Assembly (NCBI GenBank): GCA_027482245.1
Contig: JAIXWG010000038.1
Location: 62,001 to 126,000 of the forward strand
DNA from: Acetobacteraceae bacterium
GTDB lineage: Bacteria > Pseudomonadota > Alphaproteobacteria > Acetobacterales > Acetobacteraceae
Direction: 5' to 3'
Length of the DNA: 64,000 nucleotides
Every line of letters starts with the position of its first letter. Position 1 is the stretch's first letter. A program made the translations under genes and the position numbers. Below the pieces are notes generated by a model. It worked only from the letters and a program-made list of their open reading frames with translations, was not told where the DNA came from and did not search any database. This document shows, piece by piece, positions 61,286-64,000 of the stretch.

Positions 61286-63234
61286 CGCAGGCGGAGGCGC
61301 GAGACGGCCTCCCGCACCGGGCAGGCCGTCGTCTCCCGCGCGATCTCCGGCACCAGCTCGAACAGTCGTGACTTCATGAAGAAGCGCCAATGCACGGGGA
61401 GGCTGGCGATGACCTCCGTCATCGCGGCATAGACGTCGCGGCTCCAGAGCTGTTCGAAGGCGTCGCGTTCGGGGCCGAAGAAGAAGTGGCGGCCGGTTTC
61501 CGTCTGGCGCAGTTCCGCACGGCGCGCCGCCGTCGCGGCCTCGTCCACCGCGCCGCCGCGGATGATGACGCCGTAATCGGCGGCGGCGGCGGCGATGGAG
61601 ACGTAGCCACGCCGCACATCCTGCAGCACCAGCGCCGCATCGCGCTTCAGCGGGCTGCCGCGGCCGCCGCCGCCCGGGGAGTGGATGTGCAGCACATCGC
61701 CCGGATCCATGCTGGTGATGTCGGTATTGCCGAGCGGCTTCACGCGATCGGTGCCGGGGTTGAGCATGAAGTCCGACGGCTTGCCGCTATGCCCGCCCAG
61801 CGTGCCCCAGGGGCGGAAGCGGCAGCGGTCGCGGTTGCGCGCGGTGATGTGGGTGTTGGGCGAGAAGACCTTGAATTCCAGCACGGAGGCGAGGCCGCCG
61901 CGATGCTCCCCGGCGCCACCGGAATCCGGCATCAGCCCGTAGCGCAGGAACTGGATCGGCACCTCGGTCTCGGTGATCTCGATGGGCGTGTTCTTGAGGT
62001 AGGCGCCATCGGCGCCCGATCCATTGGTGCCGTCGCGATGCGGCATGCCGCCGGCGCCGCCGACCACCGGGTTGATGGCTGCCAGCACCGTCTCCCGCGT
62101 GCGGTTGTCCACGGTGCGGACGTTCATGATGGAGCTGGTGCCGGCGGGCGCGGCCGGCATGCGGTCCGGGATCGCCAGGCTGAAGGCGCCGAAGATGAGG
62201 GAGCGCAGCCGCGCACAGGTCAGGGACCGCATGCCGACCGCGGCCGGGAAGGTCGGGTTCAGCACCGTGCCTTCCGGCGCGATGCAGGTGAAGGGACGCA
62301 CCAGCCCCGCATTCAGCAGGATCTGAGGGTTCAGCGTGTAGAGCACGTAGTAGACGCCCACCAGCAGCAGCGTGTGCCGTGCCGCGCCGCCCGTCGGCAC
62401 GTTGAGCGCCGAGGTCAGCTGCGGGTCGGTGCCGGTGAAGTCGAGCGTCGCGCTGTCGCCCTGGATGCGGAGCGTCAGCGCCAGCCGGCAGGGATTGCCG
62501 CCGGCCGAATCCTCATCCGTGTAGTCGCAGAAGAAGTACTCGCCGTCAGGGATGGATCGCAGGATCTCCCGCGCCTGGTGTTCGGCATAGTCCAGCAGCC
62601 CGGCCTGGCCGGCGCGGAAGCCCTCCAGCCCGAACTTCTTCACCATGGCCAGCACCTTGCGCTCCCCGGTGTTCAGCGCGCCGACGAAGGCCTTGAGGTC
62701 GCCGAGGTTCTGCTCCGGCTTGCGGACGTTGAGCAGCATGATGCGCAGCGCCTCCTCGTTCAGGGCGCCTTCGCGGTACATCTTCAGCGGCGGGATGCGC
62801 ACGCCTTCCTGGTGGATCTCCGTCAGCGTGCGCGACAGGCTGGCCGGAACGGCGCCGCCCATGTCGGTGTTGTGGATGTGCCCGCTGGCGAAGGCGACGA
62901 TCTCTTCCTCCCAGAAGATCGGCTTCCACATGTGCAGGTCCGGCGCATGGGTCGCCAGGAAGCCGCTATAGGGATCGTTGGTGGCGCCGATATCGCCCGG
63001 CCTGTAGTCGGGAATCATCCCGATGGCGGGGCCGTAGTTCAGCCCCACATACCAGGTGGCGCCGAGGTCCATCGGCACCGCGCTGACCTGGCCCGCGGGG
63101 TCGAGGATCTGGATGGTGAAGTCCTCCGTCTCCTTGACGAAGGTGGAATGCGCCGTGCGGTACAGCGTGTAGGCCATGTTCTCCGCCGCCGCGCGGGCGT
63201 GGTTGGCGAAGACCTGCAGCGTGACCTTGTCCAT
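61258..63234 (-). CDS. hyuB: Hydantoinase B / oxoprolinase family protein
   Basis: A 658-residue subunit of an ATP-dependent hydantoinase/oxoprolinase-type enzyme. Family landmarks are AENMAYTLYRTAHSTFVKE, NDPYSGFLATHAPDLHMWKPIF, ASGHIHNTDMGG, LDFTGTDPQ and the glycine-rich HIHSPGGGGRGSPLKRD near the C-terminus. Start at MDKVTLQVF (63234), six bases after the hyuA stop; the longer frame upstream is a shadow of hyuA. It opens cyclic amides such as N-methylhydantoin or oxoproline; the exact substrate is unknown. Confidence 0.92.
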   Translation of the reverse strand: MDKVTLQVFANHARAAAENMAYTLYRTAHSTFVKETEDFTIQILDPAGQVSAVPMDLGATWYVGLNYGPAIGMIPDYRPGDIGATNDPYSGFLATHAPDLHMWKPIFWEEEIVAFASGHIHNTDMGGAVPASLSRTLTEIHQEGVRIPPLKMYREGALNEEALRIMLLNVRKPEQNLGDLKAFVGALNTGERKVLAMVKKFGLEGFRAGQAGLLDYAEHQAREILRSIPDGEYFFCDYTDEDSAGGNPCRLALTLRIQGDSATLDFTGTDPQLTSALNVPTGGAARHTLLLVGVYYVLYTLNPQILLNAGLVRPFTCIAPEGTVLNPTFPAAVGMRSLTCARLRSLIFGAFSLAIPDRMPAAPAGTSSIMNVRTVDNRTRETVLAAINPVVGGAGGMPHRDGTNGSGADGAYLKNTPIEITETEVPIQFLRYGLMPDSGGAGEHRGGLASVLEFKVFSPNTHITARNRDRCRFRPWGTLGGHSGKPSDFMLNPGTDRVKPLGNTDITSMDPGDVLHIHSPGGGGRGSPLKRDAALVLQDVRRGYVSIAAAAADYGVIIRGGAVDEAATAARRAELRQTETGRHFFFGPERDAFEQLWSRDVYAAMTEVIASLPVHWRFFMKSRLFELVPEIARETTACPVREAVSRLRLRYPEMLPTE

Positions 63235-63239
63235 CGTCC

Positions 63240-64000
63240 TCAGCCTTCGGCCGTCAGGTGAAGGTTGCCATGCGCATCGACGGTGCCGGCATAGCCCGCG
63301 GGGATGCAGACCGTGCTGTCCTCCTGCACCACCACGGCGGGGCCGGTGAATGCGTGGCCGTGCAGCAGGTTCTCCCGCAGGAAGAGCGGCATGCGGTGAA
63401 GGGCGCCATCGTGCCAGACATCGACCAGCCGTTCCGGCCGGGGGGCACCGGCGACCTTGTCCTGCAGTGCAAAGTCGGGAGGCTCCGTCGCGCCGGCGAT
63501 GACGAGGCGGAGGTTGACGAGCTGTACGGGCGCGGCCTCGTCCGCGAAGGCGTAGATGGCGGCGTGGCGGGCATGGAAGGCGGCGCGGATGGCGTCGAGG
63601 TCGCCGCCCGCGATCCAGGCTTCCTCCAGCACCGTCTCGATCTCGAAGGACTGGCCGCGGTAGCGCATGTCGGCCGAAACCTGCAGCGCCGCGACACCAG
63701 TGAAGTTCTGGTCCCGGCGCAGCCAACGCTCGGCCTCCGCGCGCAGCGCCGCCAGCGCGGCGCGCAGCGGGTCCAGCCCATCCGGCCGGACCTCGATGAA
63801 CATGGTGCGGATGAAGTCGTTCTTCACCTCCGCCACCAGGCCGCCGAGCGCGCTGACGACGCCCGGGCGGCGCGGCACCATGACGCGGCGGATGCCGAGT
63901 TCCCGCGCCAGGAGGCAGCCCATCATCGGGCCGGCGCCGCCAAAGGGCACCAGGGTGAAGTCGCCGAGATCGACGCCGTAGCGCGCCACCAGCTTGTTCA
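63240..64000 (-). CDS. hyuA: Hydantoinase A / oxoprolinase family protein, C-terminal part (cut by window edge)
   Basis: About 253 C-terminal residues of the ATP-binding hydantoinase A subunit; the N-terminal part lies beyond the right edge. Visible landmarks are LVPFGGAGPMMGCLLARELGI, VPRRPGVVSALGGLVAE, MRYRGQSFEIE and a C-terminal GPAVVVQEDSTVCIPAG. The reading frame remains open to base 64000 (NKLVARYGVDLG). The stop lies five bases before the hyuB start, so the two subunits are co-translated. Confidence 0.92.
   Translation of the reverse strand, partial: NKLVARYGVDLGDFTLVPFGGAGPMMGCLLARELGIRRVMVPRRPGVVSALGGLVAEVKNDFIRTMFIEVRPDGLDPLRAALAALRAEAERWLRRDQNFTGVAALQVSADMRYRGQSFEIETVLEEAWIAGGDLDAIRAAFHARHAAIYAFADEAAPVQLVNLRLVIAGATEPPDFALQDKVAGAPRPERLVDVWHDGALHRMPLFLRENLLHGHAFTGPAVVVQEDSTVCIPAGYAGTVDAHGNLHLTAEG

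Overview
This is a 64 kb stretch of very GC-rich, densely packed bacterial chromosome. Gene content and protein style (HWE-family histidine kinase, several Bug-type tricarboxylate binding proteins, TRAP and Liv-type transporters, a phenylacetate cluster, palindrome-rich spacers) point to an alphaproteobacterium, most likely an Acetobacteraceae member of the Roseomonas type. That assignment is inference from protein character; there is no rRNA in the window. I see no tRNA, CRISPR array, insertion sequence or prophage, and no gene-free stretch longer than about 250 bases.

Layout. 1-2036: N-terminal part of ftsK, a cluster of small palindromes and a small unknown gene. 2140-7218: a minus-strand aromatic-degradation module (VOC/extradiol dioxygenase-like, MhpA-like FAD hydroxylase, FAH-family hydrolase, Bug binding protein) divergent from a GntR/FCD regulator. 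7215-10864: a secreted lectin-like protein, a YegD-like Hsp70, a TSUP permease and an alpha/beta hydrolase. 10994-17271: a second GntR regulator followed by a tightly overlapping Liv-type ABC importer (SBP, two permeases, two ATPases) and a MetE C-terminal-domain protein; TGCATGCA boxes flank this unit. 17325-20361: a MarR gene with a 20-bp near-perfect operator, a benzoylformate decarboxylase-like enzyme and a Bug protein. 20498-26262: ribbon-helix-helix protein, polyester-type esterase, phosphotriesterase-like hydrolase, ArfB and a large RTX/Ig/vanadium haloperoxidase-like fusion. 26281-29111: a bdcR/bdcA-like divergent pair with two matching operators, an NTF2-like protein and a Bug protein. 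29207-33552: sulfotransferase overlapping an enolase-superfamily dehydratase with an N-terminal extension, then prfC.

33609-43608 is a phenylacetate locus. On the minus strand paaN is followed by a complete Liv-type importer and a DUF1089 protein. Divergently run paaG, paaI, paaK and a TetR regulator (paaR). A shared promoter region carries two inverted repeats. The epoxidase genes paaABCDE are not in the window. 43692-50013: small AbrB-like protein, HWE kinase, recF (no conventional in-frame start codon) and gyrB. 50264-56822: LysR regulator, SDR dehydrogenase, two-subunit transketolase and a complete TRAP transporter, probably a carbon-source uptake and catabolism unit. 56863-64000: DegT aminotransferase, RidA, orphan peptide-type binding protein, acetylpolyamine amidohydrolase-like deacetylase, and hydantoinase B and A (A cut by the window edge).

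The recurring theme is uptake and breakdown of aromatic and organic acids, with each catabolic block carrying its own regulator and periplasmic binding protein. Regulators sit beside their targets, and several palindromes lie exactly where operators would be expected.
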